The notes under the pieces are model-generated. The model made no database searches. It was given only the letters and a program-made list of their open reading frames with translations, and was not told the DNA's origin. 6,634 bases of DNA from CAYNTC01 sp964432925. GTDB lineage: Bacteria > Planctomycetota > Phycisphaerae > Sedimentisphaerales > Anaerobacaceae. Numbering within the stretch: position 1 is the stretch's first letter; each line of letters opens with the position of its first letter. Below, in pieces: positions 1-5,969 of this stretch. The stretch covers positions 1 to 6,634 of the forward strand of contig CAYSPM010000145.1 of assembly GCA_964432925.1 (NCBI GenBank). The letters run 5' to 3'. The position numbers were made by a program, and so were the translations under genes.

Positions 1-111
1 CGCCCCGACTCGCGTCGAGAGACGCGGGGGCAGGCGACGAGAGACGCAGAGGCAAAACAGAAGACACGGGGGCTCGCTCGGAATGACAGTTTTTTAGGTT
101 TTCAACAAAGC
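1..111. repeat. Partial palindrome-rich repeat element (right end only)
   Basis: This is one end of a dispersed element, cut by the window edge. Bases 34-73 are the reverse complement of 5311-5350 with 38 of 40 positions identical. Reading inward from 111 on the minus strand, the end is GCTTTGTTGAAAA, a 10-base spacer, then TGTCATT. The complete element at 5211-5483 ends the same way (GCTTTGTAGAAAA, then TGTCATT). Bases 11-26 form a perfect 6-bp hairpin, CGCGTC-GAGA-GACGCG, with a GNRA-type loop, extended by CCCC (3-6) against GGGG (27-30). The decamer cgagagacgc occurs twice (16-25 and 38-47). No transposase is visible, so it is probably non-autonomous. Confidence 0.7.
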
Positions 112-122
112 CTTCTGCTATG

Positions 123-155
123 AAAAAACCACTTTTTGTCAAGCCATCTTGGTGG
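123..155 (-). terminator. Possible intrinsic terminator after the GYF_2 gene
   Basis: Read on the minus strand, CCACCAAG is followed by ATGG, then CTTG, a 7-nt bulge (acaaaaa), GTGG and TTTTTT. This gives two 4-bp stems stacked across a bulge and ending in six Ts. It lies about 50 bp past the GYF_2 stop codon, where a terminator is expected. The bulge makes it weak. Confidence 0.3.
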
Positions 156-201
156 GAGTGTGGGCATAGAAAATCCGTGACGCGAACTTTACTGAAGAAC
201 A

Positions 202-885
202 TTACTGCTTGGCACTGACGATAGCTGCCGCTGAAGTGGCAAGCTGCCTAGCCAAGATAATCATTACTATAAGGTTTGCTATGCCCGCAAATATGCCTAC
301 AAATGGTATGACTCCTAAAAGAAAAAGAATGAACCATGTAAGAGCAAGGCCTTCATTAACCTGAGGTGCATCGATATTTCTTTGGCGACAATAAGCATTA
401 ATATCTTTGGACAATTCAACCCATGCAATGTATGCCCAGTAGAAATTGAAGAACGGTATGAAAAGAAAACCTACAGCTTTGCCGGGAGTCGTGCGAGGCT
501 TGCCATCCTGGATAATGGCCCAGAATCTATATAGTAAAATGCATAATAATACATAACCAGCAATGGCAAGCGGAATCCCTATGTATATTATTAACAAAGA
601 ATCCCCGATTGCTGATAGCAATGTGAACCAGAGCCATAGCGTTTTGAATGACCTCGGATCGTAATGCGCGCTATATAAAGCTGGTGTGGTCGAAACGGCG
701 GGTACAAATGAGGGAACGTCAGTAAAATGTTCACGAAGATCTGAAGAACCAGCTTGTTGCCAATCCGACATGCCCTCGCGCCAAACAAGAGTGTCCCGCG
801 TGATTGTACCGTTTTCTACGAGGCCTCTGACATCGTTTTCGCTGATAGGACCGTGACGTTGATCATTTTTTATGTAGTACCACAT
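202..885 (-). CDS. GYF_2-domain membrane protein
   Basis: A 227-aa protein of unknown function. Residues 1 to about 55 match the GYF_2 domain (PF14237, formerly DUF4339): it begins MWYY, has GPIS near residue 12, and has TLVWREGMSDWQ near 32-43. This fold is thought to mediate protein contacts at the membrane. A linker rich in Pro, Ser and Thr follows (about 57-78). The C-terminal part is hydrophobic, with about four membrane segments: roughly 82-103, 104-125, 138-156 and 180-215. The third contains GFLFIPFFNFYWAYIAWV, a pattern I associate with the membrane part of such proteins. I chose the ATG at 885 over an in-frame ATG at 903 because an SD lies 6 nt upstream of 885 and because GYF_2 domains usually begin directly with MWYY. 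It sits 113 bp after the transporter gene, so co-transcription is possible. The specific role cannot be inferred. Confidence 0.85.
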   Translation of the reverse strand: MWYYIKNDQRHGPISENDVRGLVENGTITRDTLVWREGMSDWQQAGSSDLREHFTDVPSFVPAVSTTPALYSAHYDPRSFKTLWLWFTLLSAIGDSLLIIYIGIPLAIAGYVLLCILLYRFWAIIQDGKPRTTPGKAVGFLFIPFFNFYWAYIAWVELSKDINAYCRQRNIDAPQVNEGLALTWFILFLLGVIPFVGIFAGIANLIVMIILARQLATSAAAIVSAKQ

Positions 886-891
886 ATTAGA

Positions 892-899
892 CTCCCCTT
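892..899 (-). promoter_or_regulatory. Ribosome binding site deciding the GYF_2 start
   Basis: On the minus strand AAGGGGAG lies 6 nt before the ATG at 885. It lies inside the extra codons that would be translated from the ATG at 903. It therefore argues that translation starts at 885. Confidence 0.75.
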
Positions 900-952
900 C
901 CATTTACAATATTGTGCTGATAGTTGTCTACGTCGGTACGCTCGAACCTTGC

Positions 953-981
953 ATTTTACTGAGAAGAATTGCCAGGAGCAA
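953..981 (-). promoter_or_regulatory. Weak candidate promoter for the GYF_2 gene
   Basis: On the minus strand TTGCTC (976-981) and TAAAAT (953-958) are separated by 17 bp. The -10 matches five of six consensus positions, the -35 only three of six. It lies in the 113-bp gap between the transporter stop and the GYF_2 start, so the last gene could have its own transcript. The evidence is consensus matching only. Confidence 0.25.
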
Positions 982-997
982 ATCAAGTTTGTCTCCT
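974..997 (-). other. Hairpin directly after the transporter stop codon
   Basis: Minus-strand AGGAG-a-CAAA, loop cttga, TTTG-CTCCT forms a 9-bp stem with one bulged A. It begins one base past the stop codon of the transporter gene. No T-run follows, so it is not a standard intrinsic terminator. It could stabilise the 3' end of the upstream message, or be chance. It overlaps the candidate -35 of the next gene. Confidence 0.35.
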
Positions 998-998
998 A

Positions 999-3062
999 CT
1001 ATTCTAATTCGTTGGTATCTTGAGGCCCTTGAATACCATTGACCGCACTTGTTGCCGAGAGAGCACGGTAGAAACACCACCCGAGACCACAGATAATCAA
1101 TAAGAAGACGACACTTAATATTACGTATGATGCGGTGCTTAGCTGTTCATGCGCTTGATGTGTAGATTCGACGATCTTTGTGGTATCCTCTGAGCGGCCA
1201 GAAAGGATCAACAAAAGCGCAATAAAACAACTGATATCCATGACGCCGATTATTCCCGCCCAGCGGGCGAATAACGAAGACCTTGTACCAGCAGAATTAT
1301 ATCTATCAAGCAGATAGTTACCAATCAGCACTGCAGCGACGGCCAATGGCAGCGATATCCAAAGTAAAACTTGCTCGGTGCGTCCCATTAACGCCAGTCT
1401 GAACATATCCGCCAGTAGCACCGCCGAGGCCAAAGCAAAGAACAAGCTGAGTCCGCTCACAGCGTTGCCCTGGATTCGCGGCCTCTGGTGTGGGTTCTGT
1501 TGTTGCACGGCTGGCCGGCCCCTCGCAAAGCTTATCAGAATTGCTAAAATAGGAATGAGGACAATAACCGACAAACCGACACAGTTAGTCACGTTCCAAG
1601 TCCCGTTTGGAGCACGAATAAGTCCTCCTTGCTGGGTCAAATCGTCGAATAAGCTCCAGAAAAACAACGATCCCAACACAATCGGAATACCTATTCTAAT
1701 CAAATAGTCCCACCATTTGCCCAGCCTCCAATCACTCCGCTCGTTGGCGTGACGCCTGAGTATATCAATTCGCCAAAGCCAGCCCAAAACTACGCACTCA
1801 AGCAACCCAAGAAAAGCGATCCCCCAAGTACCGTCGATGAAATCATTAATGACCCCCAGCCAGTTCAAGCCACCCTGCGTGATGTAAATAAGGCCTATAG
1901 AAAGGCCAGCCACGCTCATAACAGGCAGGACTAGGTCTCGGCGCCAACCTGTCTTATCAACGATAGCAGCGAGTACCGATTCTGTTATTGAAAAGGCTGA
2001 ATCTATACCCAGAGTAACAAGTGCAAAGAAGAAGATAAAGCTAAACCAAGCTGAGTATGGCAACTGTGCGAGGGCATAAGGAAATGCGATAAAAGCCAGC
2101 GACGGTCCACCTTCTGCGACATTTTCGACTGCGACAGGATGACCTTCAGCACGGGTTACAAAGGCCATTGCTCCTAATGTTGCGAAAACGGCTAGTCCGG
2201 CAACGAAGCTGGTAGTGAAGTCTGAGAGCGCTATTATCGCAGCGTTGTTGTTTAGGTCGCTCTTTCTGTGAAGAAAACTGGCGTAGGTAATCATAACGCC
2301 ACCAAAGGCCAGGCTTAATGAGAAAAAGGCTTGTCCGAAGGCGAAACGCCAAGTGGCTGCCTTGGCCAATTGTGACCAATCGGGATTAAGATAGTATGCA
2401 AGGCCCTCCATGCTTCCCTGAAGTGTTAGCCCCCTGACAGTCAGTACAAGCAACATTAACCAGGGCAAAGGCACTGTTAACCAAACGATTTTACCGACCA
2501 GCCTGACGCCTCTGAAGATGCAAAAGTACATTGCCACCCATGTGATAATCAAGGGCCAGAAAATGTTCCATCGAATAGAACCCAACTGTGTGCCTGTTAT
2601 CCGCCCAAGATAATCCTCAAGGAAGAATCTTTCTGCATTTTTGACACCTTCAAGGCCTTGACCGGCCCACGGTAGCTCACCACCGGTGAAAATACCCTCC
2701 AAGCTGAACCAGAGAAAGCTGAAGCAATACGCGAGGATGACTGTATAAAAAGTAACGATTACGAATCCGAGCAGGATGCTCCACCAGCCAACAAATTCCA
2801 GCCTTCTATGGCTGCGGGCAAAGGCATCGGGGGCTGCACGCTGTGTGAAATGTCCGAGGCTGAACTCCAAGATAAGCATTGGGACACCGACCACGAATAC
2901 GGCAATAATATAGGGAATTAGAAATGCCCCACCCCCATGGTCGTATAACTCATAAGGAAATCGCCAGAGGTTGCCTAAACCTACGGCCGAACCGATCGCC
3001 GCGAGAATAAAACCACCTCGCGTCCCCCAGCTTTCGCGTTGCTCTTCAAGAGGCTCAATCAT
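999..3062 (-). CDS. Neurotransmitter:sodium symporter (NSS/SNF) family transporter with C-terminal extension
   Basis: A 687-aa inner-membrane Na+-coupled symporter of the LeuT-fold NSS family, whose members take up amino acids or related amines. TM1 has the family signature SAVGLGNLWRFP (25-36); A26, V27, N31 and R34 correspond to LeuT A22, V23, N27 and R30. Y106 in TM3 matches substrate-binding Y108, and TM6 has FFSLSLAFG (246-254). TM8 has TLGIDS (350-355), the animal-like form of the Na2 site rather than LeuT's TSS form. Q244, S248 and S285 resemble the chloride-site residues of animal carriers, but D281 replaces the usual Asn of TM7. LeuT N21 is S25 here. Twelve TMs end near 513; about four more follow (534-557, 564-585, 600-621, 644-666), so it is well above the usual 450-620 aa. 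The ATG overlaps the amidohydrolase stop (ATGA) with no good SD of its own, implying coupling. The substrate is unknown. Confidence 0.93.
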   Translation of the reverse strand: MIEPLEEQRESWGTRGGFILAAIGSAVGLGNLWRFPYELYDHGGGAFLIPYIIAVFVVGVPMLILEFSLGHFTQRAAPDAFARSHRRLEFVGWWSILLGFVIVTFYTVILAYCFSFLWFSLEGIFTGGELPWAGQGLEGVKNAERFFLEDYLGRITGTQLGSIRWNIFWPLIITWVAMYFCIFRGVRLVGKIVWLTVPLPWLMLLVLTVRGLTLQGSMEGLAYYLNPDWSQLAKAATWRFAFGQAFFSLSLAFGGVMITYASFLHRKSDLNNNAAIIALSDFTTSFVAGLAVFATLGAMAFVTRAEGHPVAVENVAEGGPSLAFIAFPYALAQLPYSAWFSFIFFFALVTLGIDSAFSITESVLAAIVDKTGWRRDLVLPVMSVAGLSIGLIYITQGGLNWLGVINDFIDGTWGIAFLGLLECVVLGWLWRIDILRRHANERSDWRLGKWWDYLIRIGIPIVLGSLFFWSLFDDLTQQGGLIRAPNGTWNVTNCVGLSVIVLIPILAILISFARGRPAVQQQNPHQRPRIQGNAVSGLSLFFALASAVLLADMFRLALMGRTEQVLLWISLPLAVAAVLIGNYLLDRYNSAGTRSSLFARWAGIIGVMDISCFIALLLILSGRSEDTTKIVESTHQAHEQLSTASYVILSVVFLLIICGLGWCFYRALSATSAVNGIQGPQDTNELE

Positions 3063-3913
3063 CCGTGGCTATTTGTCGCTTCTTCCTTGAGTGTAGAAGT
3101 GCTTTTTTGCTCGCGCAGTTCTATTCGGCTGTGCTCTATCCCCAGTACCTCCAAGGTGTCACGCTCGATAATGTTTCTGATACTGCCCCTTGGAACGGTC
3201 GGAAGATTCGTATCAGCCAGAAGCATATTGAATCCGAGTAGTGTCTCCATGCACTGCTGGGCATTGCCCAGTGGGTAACCGCTACCAAATAGAAGTTTGT
3301 CCATGACGCCCCGCTCGTGAGCTGCAACTACAACATTATAAGTTTGCCAAACATTGCTGGGCCTTATAGTAAGATCAGCATAGACATTTTCATGCTTTGC
3401 AACCATCGACAATGTTTGGTCAACAAACGGCACACCCATGTTGCCAATCACGATTTTAAGCTGGGGAAATTCTCTGGCTACTTCATCCAAGAGATATGGT
3501 TGAGCATAGGCCAGAACAGCTCCTGGTCGCAGAGCATAGCTGCTGTTATGGAAGAAAACAGGCATGCTCAACTGCTGAGCGGATTCATAGAATTGCATCG
3601 CCCGGCTGTCGGCTGGATGAAAACCACAACCAGAACAATACAAAACAAATCCATTGAGTCCCAGTTTATCGGGTACAGAATTGAGATTATTCACATCTAT
3701 TTTATCGTGGGTAGGCACTATTACGGCAAAGCCGACCAGCCTTGTTTCATGTTTGCTTACATACCCAGCTAATCGTTTGTTGACATCTTCACTCGGCCCA
3801 TCAGCAGCAGCCAATACAATGCAGACATCCACGGTTTCAGATGCGGCGAGATGTTCAGATATTTCTCCCTCATCAGCCACAAAACTGATGTGAGTATGGC
3901 AGTCAACAATCAT
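3059..3913 (-). CDS. Amidohydrolase-family (Amidohydro_2) TIM-barrel protein, possibly inactive
   Basis: A 284-aa cytosolic protein with no signal peptide. It starts MIVDCHTHIS, the strand-1 HxH metal motif (H6, H8) of Amidohydro_2 (PF04909). The strand-5 His is probably H122 in VFFHNSS. The strand-6 motif, usually 'aHlG', reads IGNMG (N158), and the C-terminal 'FGSDyP' reads FGSGYP (209-214, G212). Two positions that are normally metal ligand or catalytic His and Asp are therefore changed; I checked both codons in the DNA. The rest of the barrel, including KIVIGN, NVYADLT and the C-terminal helices, is intact, and the length is normal for a compact member. Members usually hydrolyse C-N bonds or decarboxylate small acids; with these changes it could be a pseudoenzyme, a binding protein, or a subfamily using different ligands. 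SD AAGGG lies 7 nt before the ATG. Its stop overlaps the transporter start by 4 nt, so the two are probably made together. Confidence 0.88.
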   Translation of the reverse strand: MIVDCHTHISFVADEGEISEHLAASETVDVCIVLAAADGPSEDVNKRLAGYVSKHETRLVGFAVIVPTHDKIDVNNLNSVPDKLGLNGFVLYCSGCGFHPADSRAMQFYESAQQLSMPVFFHNSSYALRPGAVLAYAQPYLLDEVAREFPQLKIVIGNMGVPFVDQTLSMVAKHENVYADLTIRPSNVWQTYNVVVAAHERGVMDKLLFGSGYPLGNAQQCMETLLGFNMLLADTNLPTVPRGSIRNIIERDTLEVLGIEHSRIELREQKSTSTLKEEATNSHG

Positions 3914-3969
3914 CTCTGCGCCCTTAAATTAGTCAGCGGCTAAAAAACCGTGGCTCTTAAACACGATGT

Positions 3970-3998
3970 ATACTAAAAAAGGCAATTTTTGCTGTCAA
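3970..3998 (-). promoter_or_regulatory. Candidate sigma70-type promoter for the amidohydrolase-transporter operon
   Basis: On the minus strand a perfect -35 TTGACA (3993-3998) is separated by 17 bp from TAGTAT (3970-3975; four of six -10 positions). The predicted start of transcription is about 50 nt before the amidohydrolase ATG. It lies downstream of the LamG terminator, which supports an independent two- or three-gene transcript. The spacer contains a short palindrome (GCAA...TTGC). Confidence 0.5.
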
Positions 3999-4058
3999 GA
4001 AGAATTATTTCCCTTAATGGGATGGGAATATCCGTCGGCCCCCAAAGGCACATCAGCT

Positions 4059-4099
4059 AAAAACAACCGGGGCCCATGCCTTTAATCAACATGAGCCCC
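4059..4099 (-). terminator. Intrinsic terminator of the LamG gene
   Basis: On the minus strand GGGGCTCATG (4090-4099) pairs with CATGGGCCCC (4069-4078) in a 10-bp stem with one G-T wobble and an 11-nt loop. GGTTGTTTTT follows. It lies 49 bp past the LamG stop codon and before the operon promoter. It cleanly separates the LamG gene from the amidohydrolase operon. Confidence 0.8.
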
Positions 4100-4147
4100 A
4101 GATCGATGCAATCGTTTATGGATAACTGACAATCCCAAAACGCAAAG

Positions 4148-4996
4148 CTACGGCCAGACACTCTGCTCAAGCCATGCTGAAGCTAATTCTGCATAGTCCT
4201 TAAAATCAATACTACGAGAACCTGCAGGCTCAGAAGAATATAGCTCCGCAGCAGACGGAACCGGAACATACAACTGGCCATCGCCCTGTGTCGTGTCAGC
4301 AAGGTATGCTATCTCAGCCGATGATAACACCCGGTTGTAGATACGAACATCGTCTATCGCGCCTTCGTAAAAGCGGCCACCATCATCAGCTTCAGCTTCA
4401 GAGTTCCTCCCTATGTTGACGGCAAATTGATTAGTGGCGATAGAACCCACATGGTCCGAGGTAGTCTGCAGTGCTCCATCAATATACAACTTAAGCTGAA
4501 TTCCATCATAAGTGCCTGCTACATGATGCCAGATGCCATTAAATGAACTATCCAAAGCATCAGAGCGAGCCTGGTACCAATCTCCGTCATAGATGAAGAC
4601 TTCTATGCCGTTGCTGGTATGGTGCTTTAGCCCATAAGTTGTGTCGCCCTTGGTTATGTAAGGATTGTGTTGACCGTTGCCGGCATCATTTGTATTCACC
4701 CAGACCGAAAGCGTGACCTGCTCGGTGATGTCAAAGACTGCGTCATTGCTACAGTTAACGTAATCACTTGTTCCATTGAGTTGCAGGGCACCGCCAATCT
4801 TTCCGACTACCCACTGTGGGCTGCCTACCAAGGTGCCATCGTTGTCGTTGCCGGATGAATCAACAGCGGTAGTACCAGAGCCATCGTCAAGTTTCCACCA
4901 ACCGATAAGGTCAGGGTCAGCACCCTCAGCCCAGTTCGTCAGAACCAAACCCAGCACAAAAATAAAAGAGATTAAAAAGCACAATCTTTTACACAT
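4148..4996 (-). CDS. Secreted LamG (concanavalin A-like) protein with half-dockerin-like C-terminus
   Basis: A 282-aa exported protein. Residues 1-25 form a Sec signal peptide: MCKR, a hydrophobic stretch from about 6 to 20, and a probable signal peptidase I cut at AEG/A (25/26). Residues about 29-232 form one Laminin_G_3/LamG jelly roll (PF13385). It carries GWWKLDDGSGT (32-42), GKIGGALQLNGTSDYV (65-80), WHHVAGTYDG (156-165), LKLYIDG (168-174) and IDDVRIYNRVLSSAEI (214-229). The domain binds carbohydrate or acts as a structural module on secreted proteins; no catalytic domain is attached. The tail DFKDYAELASAWLE (264-277) resembles one half of a type I dockerin repeat, a C-terminal tag common in Phycisphaerae exoproteins. 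Only one half is present, so true cohesin docking is doubtful. The gene is monocistronic: strong SD, own terminator, no neighbour within 200 bp. The specific ligand is unknown. Confidence 0.9.
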   Translation of the reverse strand: MCKRLCFLISFIFVLGLVLTNWAEGADPDLIGWWKLDDGSGTTAVDSSGNDNDGTLVGSPQWVVGKIGGALQLNGTSDYVNCSNDAVFDITEQVTLSVWVNTNDAGNGQHNPYITKGDTTYGLKHHTSNGIEVFIYDGDWYQARSDALDSSFNGIWHHVAGTYDGIQLKLYIDGALQTTSDHVGSIATNQFAVNIGRNSEAEADDGGRFYEGAIDDVRIYNRVLSSAEIAYLADTTQGDGQLYVPVPSAAELYSSEPAGSRSIDFKDYAELASAWLEQSVWP

Positions 4997-5002
4997 AATA
5001 AT

Positions 5003-5009
5003 CCTCCTT
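5003..5009 (-). promoter_or_regulatory. Strong Shine-Dalgarno of the LamG gene
   Basis: On the minus strand AAGGAGG lies 6 nt before the ATG at 4996. It is the best SD in the window, suggests high expression, and fixes the start that gives a proper signal peptide. Confidence 0.85.
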
Positions 5010-5067
5010 TAGAAAAGCACGAAAAACTACGATACCTTTGCTTTAACCACAAACCAAAATGTCACTC

Positions 5068-5079
5068 CTCGTCGACGAG
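5068..5079. promoter_or_regulatory. 12-bp perfect palindrome upstream of LamG (possible operator)
   Basis: CTCGTCGACGAG is a perfect 12-bp palindrome about 72 bp upstream of the LamG start, inside AT-rich sequence and not followed by a T-run. It could be a dimeric repressor site or a 5'-UTR hairpin. No convincing -35/-10 pair was found around it, so the assignment is tentative. Confidence 0.3.
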
Positions 5080-5200
5080 CTTACATTTATTTATGAATAA
5101 CTCATCTCAGACAACCTCCAATAAGCTTAAAAAAAACATATTCCCCCCGAAAAAACGTGCGCTTAGACACTATTAATGAACCGACATCCTTCCCATTAAG

Positions 5201-5210
5201 AACTCAGAAT
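5201..5210. repeat. Left copy of 10-bp direct repeat (target-site duplication)
   Basis: AACTCAGAAT lies directly before the left terminal inverted repeat. An identical copy at 5485-5494 lies one base past the right terminal inverted repeat. This is what insertion with a 10-bp staggered cut would leave. Confidence 0.75.
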
Positions 5211-5288
5211 GCTCTGTAGAAAAGGACACGGTTGTCATTTCCGCCGAAAGGTGTCCCCCGTAAGTCTATAGGACGCCTTACAGCGGAG

Positions 5289-5304
5289 TCCATAGGACTA
5301 TGGA
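5289..5304. repeat. Short palindrome inside the MITE-like element
   Basis: TCCATAG (5289-5295), GA, CTATGGA (5298-5304) is a perfect 7-bp inverted repeat. The related sequence agtctataggac lies about 30 bp upstream and matches agtccataggac here in 11 of 12 bases. Confidence 0.6.
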
Positions 5305-5310
5305 GAGCTA

Positions 5311-5388
5311 GCCCCCGTGTCTTATGTCTTGCCTCTGCGTCTCTCGTCGCAAGACGAGGCAGCAGGCGAAGACAGAAACGGGGGCGAG
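5311..5388. repeat. Long imperfect hairpin with GCAA tetraloop inside the element
   Basis: The arm starting GCCCCCGT (5311) pairs imperfectly with the arm ending ACGGGGGC (near 5386). The blocks GCCCCCGT, TGTCTT, GCCT and CTCGTC are conserved between the two arms. The tip CTCGTC (5343-5348), GCAA, GACGAG (5353-5358) is a perfect 6-bp stem with a GNRA tetraloop. Transcribed on the plus strand it would form a stable RNA fold. Confidence 0.65.
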
Positions 5389-5390
5389 TC

Positions 5391-5431
5391 GAGAAATCTG
5401 TATACAATGATGTTGCGAATCCAGATTTCTC
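5391..5431. repeat. 10-bp perfect inverted repeat inside the element
   Basis: GAGAAATCTG (5391-5400) and CAGATTTCTC (5422-5431) are exact reverse complements around a 21-base loop. The sequence after it (TTCGCTTCGCTCACTACGG, 5439-5457) resembles a type of intergenic repeat I recognise from many environmental genomes. Confidence 0.7.
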
Positions 5432-5484
5432 CACTCTGTTCGCTTCGCTCACTACGGTCGAAATGACACCTTTTCTACAAAGCA

Positions 5485-5494
5485 AACTCAGAAT
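5485..5494. repeat. Right copy of 10-bp direct repeat (target-site duplication)
   Basis: AACTCAGAAT is identical to 5201-5210. One extra A (5484) separates it from the element end. Confidence 0.75.
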
Positions 5495-5558
5495 CAAATC
5501 CCATTTTAGATACCAGAGACAGTCAGGAAAGATACAAAGCCCTGATTATGACTCTATG

Positions 5559-5587
5559 CTCCGGAAACGACAATTCTGGGGTTTTTT
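5559..5587 (+). terminator. Terminator-like hairpin with no gene upstream
   Basis: CTCCGGAA (5559-5566), loop acgacaa, TTCTGGGG (5574-5581) forms an 8-bp stem with two G-T wobbles, followed by TTTTTT (5582-5587). It has the right form for a plus-strand intrinsic terminator, but no plus-strand gene precedes it. It may end a small RNA or read-through from the element. Confidence 0.45.
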
Positions 5588-5969
5588 CCTGAGTGGAAAA
5601 TCCTGTTGGGCTAATGGACAAAACAACCTTTTCTATACTAATATACCAAATAAGCAGCCTTAATTTCAAGAAAAAATCCCTCAGGACGAACTAATCAGAG
5701 GCCCATTTGGCGGCGTATATACTAAATTACGCAGAAACAGCCTATTACCTTATGAAAGCCCGTCTAGCGAGCAAATTAGGACCTGTGGCTCAAGGAAAAA
5801 ACGGCCCCATAGTTAGGGCAACATTGATTTTCCCAACGTCCTGTCCAAGGTCAACCTCGGTCAAAGAGGCAACCGATTGACAAATTCTGAATTGAGCTTC
5901 GCCCTTAGCAGGCGCGTCGTAATAAAAATTGCCGATTTGCTGTAAGGCCAACGACAGTATGGAGGTAAC

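Larger units (their letters stand above)
5211..5483. mobile_element. MITE-like non-autonomous insertion element, 273 bp, complete
   Basis: The left end reads GCTCTGTAGAAAAGG (5211-5225), a 7-base spacer, then TGTCATTTC (5233-5241). The right end read inward on the minus strand is GCTTTGTAGAAAAGG followed directly by TGTCATTTC (5460-5483). That is 23 of 24 matching terminal positions apart from the spacer. Identical 10-bp direct repeats flank it. The interior has no credible gene; open frames through it are by-products of its GC-rich repeats. It is nearly all hairpins: 5289-5304, 5311-5388 and 5391-5431. A relative lies at 1-111. Duplications of about 10-12 bp are known for some IS4-group elements, but the parent transposase is not in the window and its family cannot be named. 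Confidence 0.75.

Noticed and set aside
886..903. Six extra N-terminal codons (ATG at 903) for the GYF_2 protein
   Set aside because: These codons contain the SD for the internal ATG at 885, and the family normally begins at that MWYY.
5311..5431. CRISPR-like array
   Set aside because: The repeats are inverted and form hairpins; there are no regularly spaced direct repeats and no cas genes.
1..5483. The two repeat copies as ends of a composite transposon carrying the four genes
   Set aside because: The right copy has its own complete ends and its own target duplication, so it inserted alone. The genes between have housekeeping-like composition and no transposase is present.
5204..5663. Open frames of 97 and 143 codons on opposite strands across the repeat element
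   Set aside because: They follow the GC-rich hairpin sequence of the element, have biased Arg/Ser content, lack SD sites and known motifs, and run past the element border.
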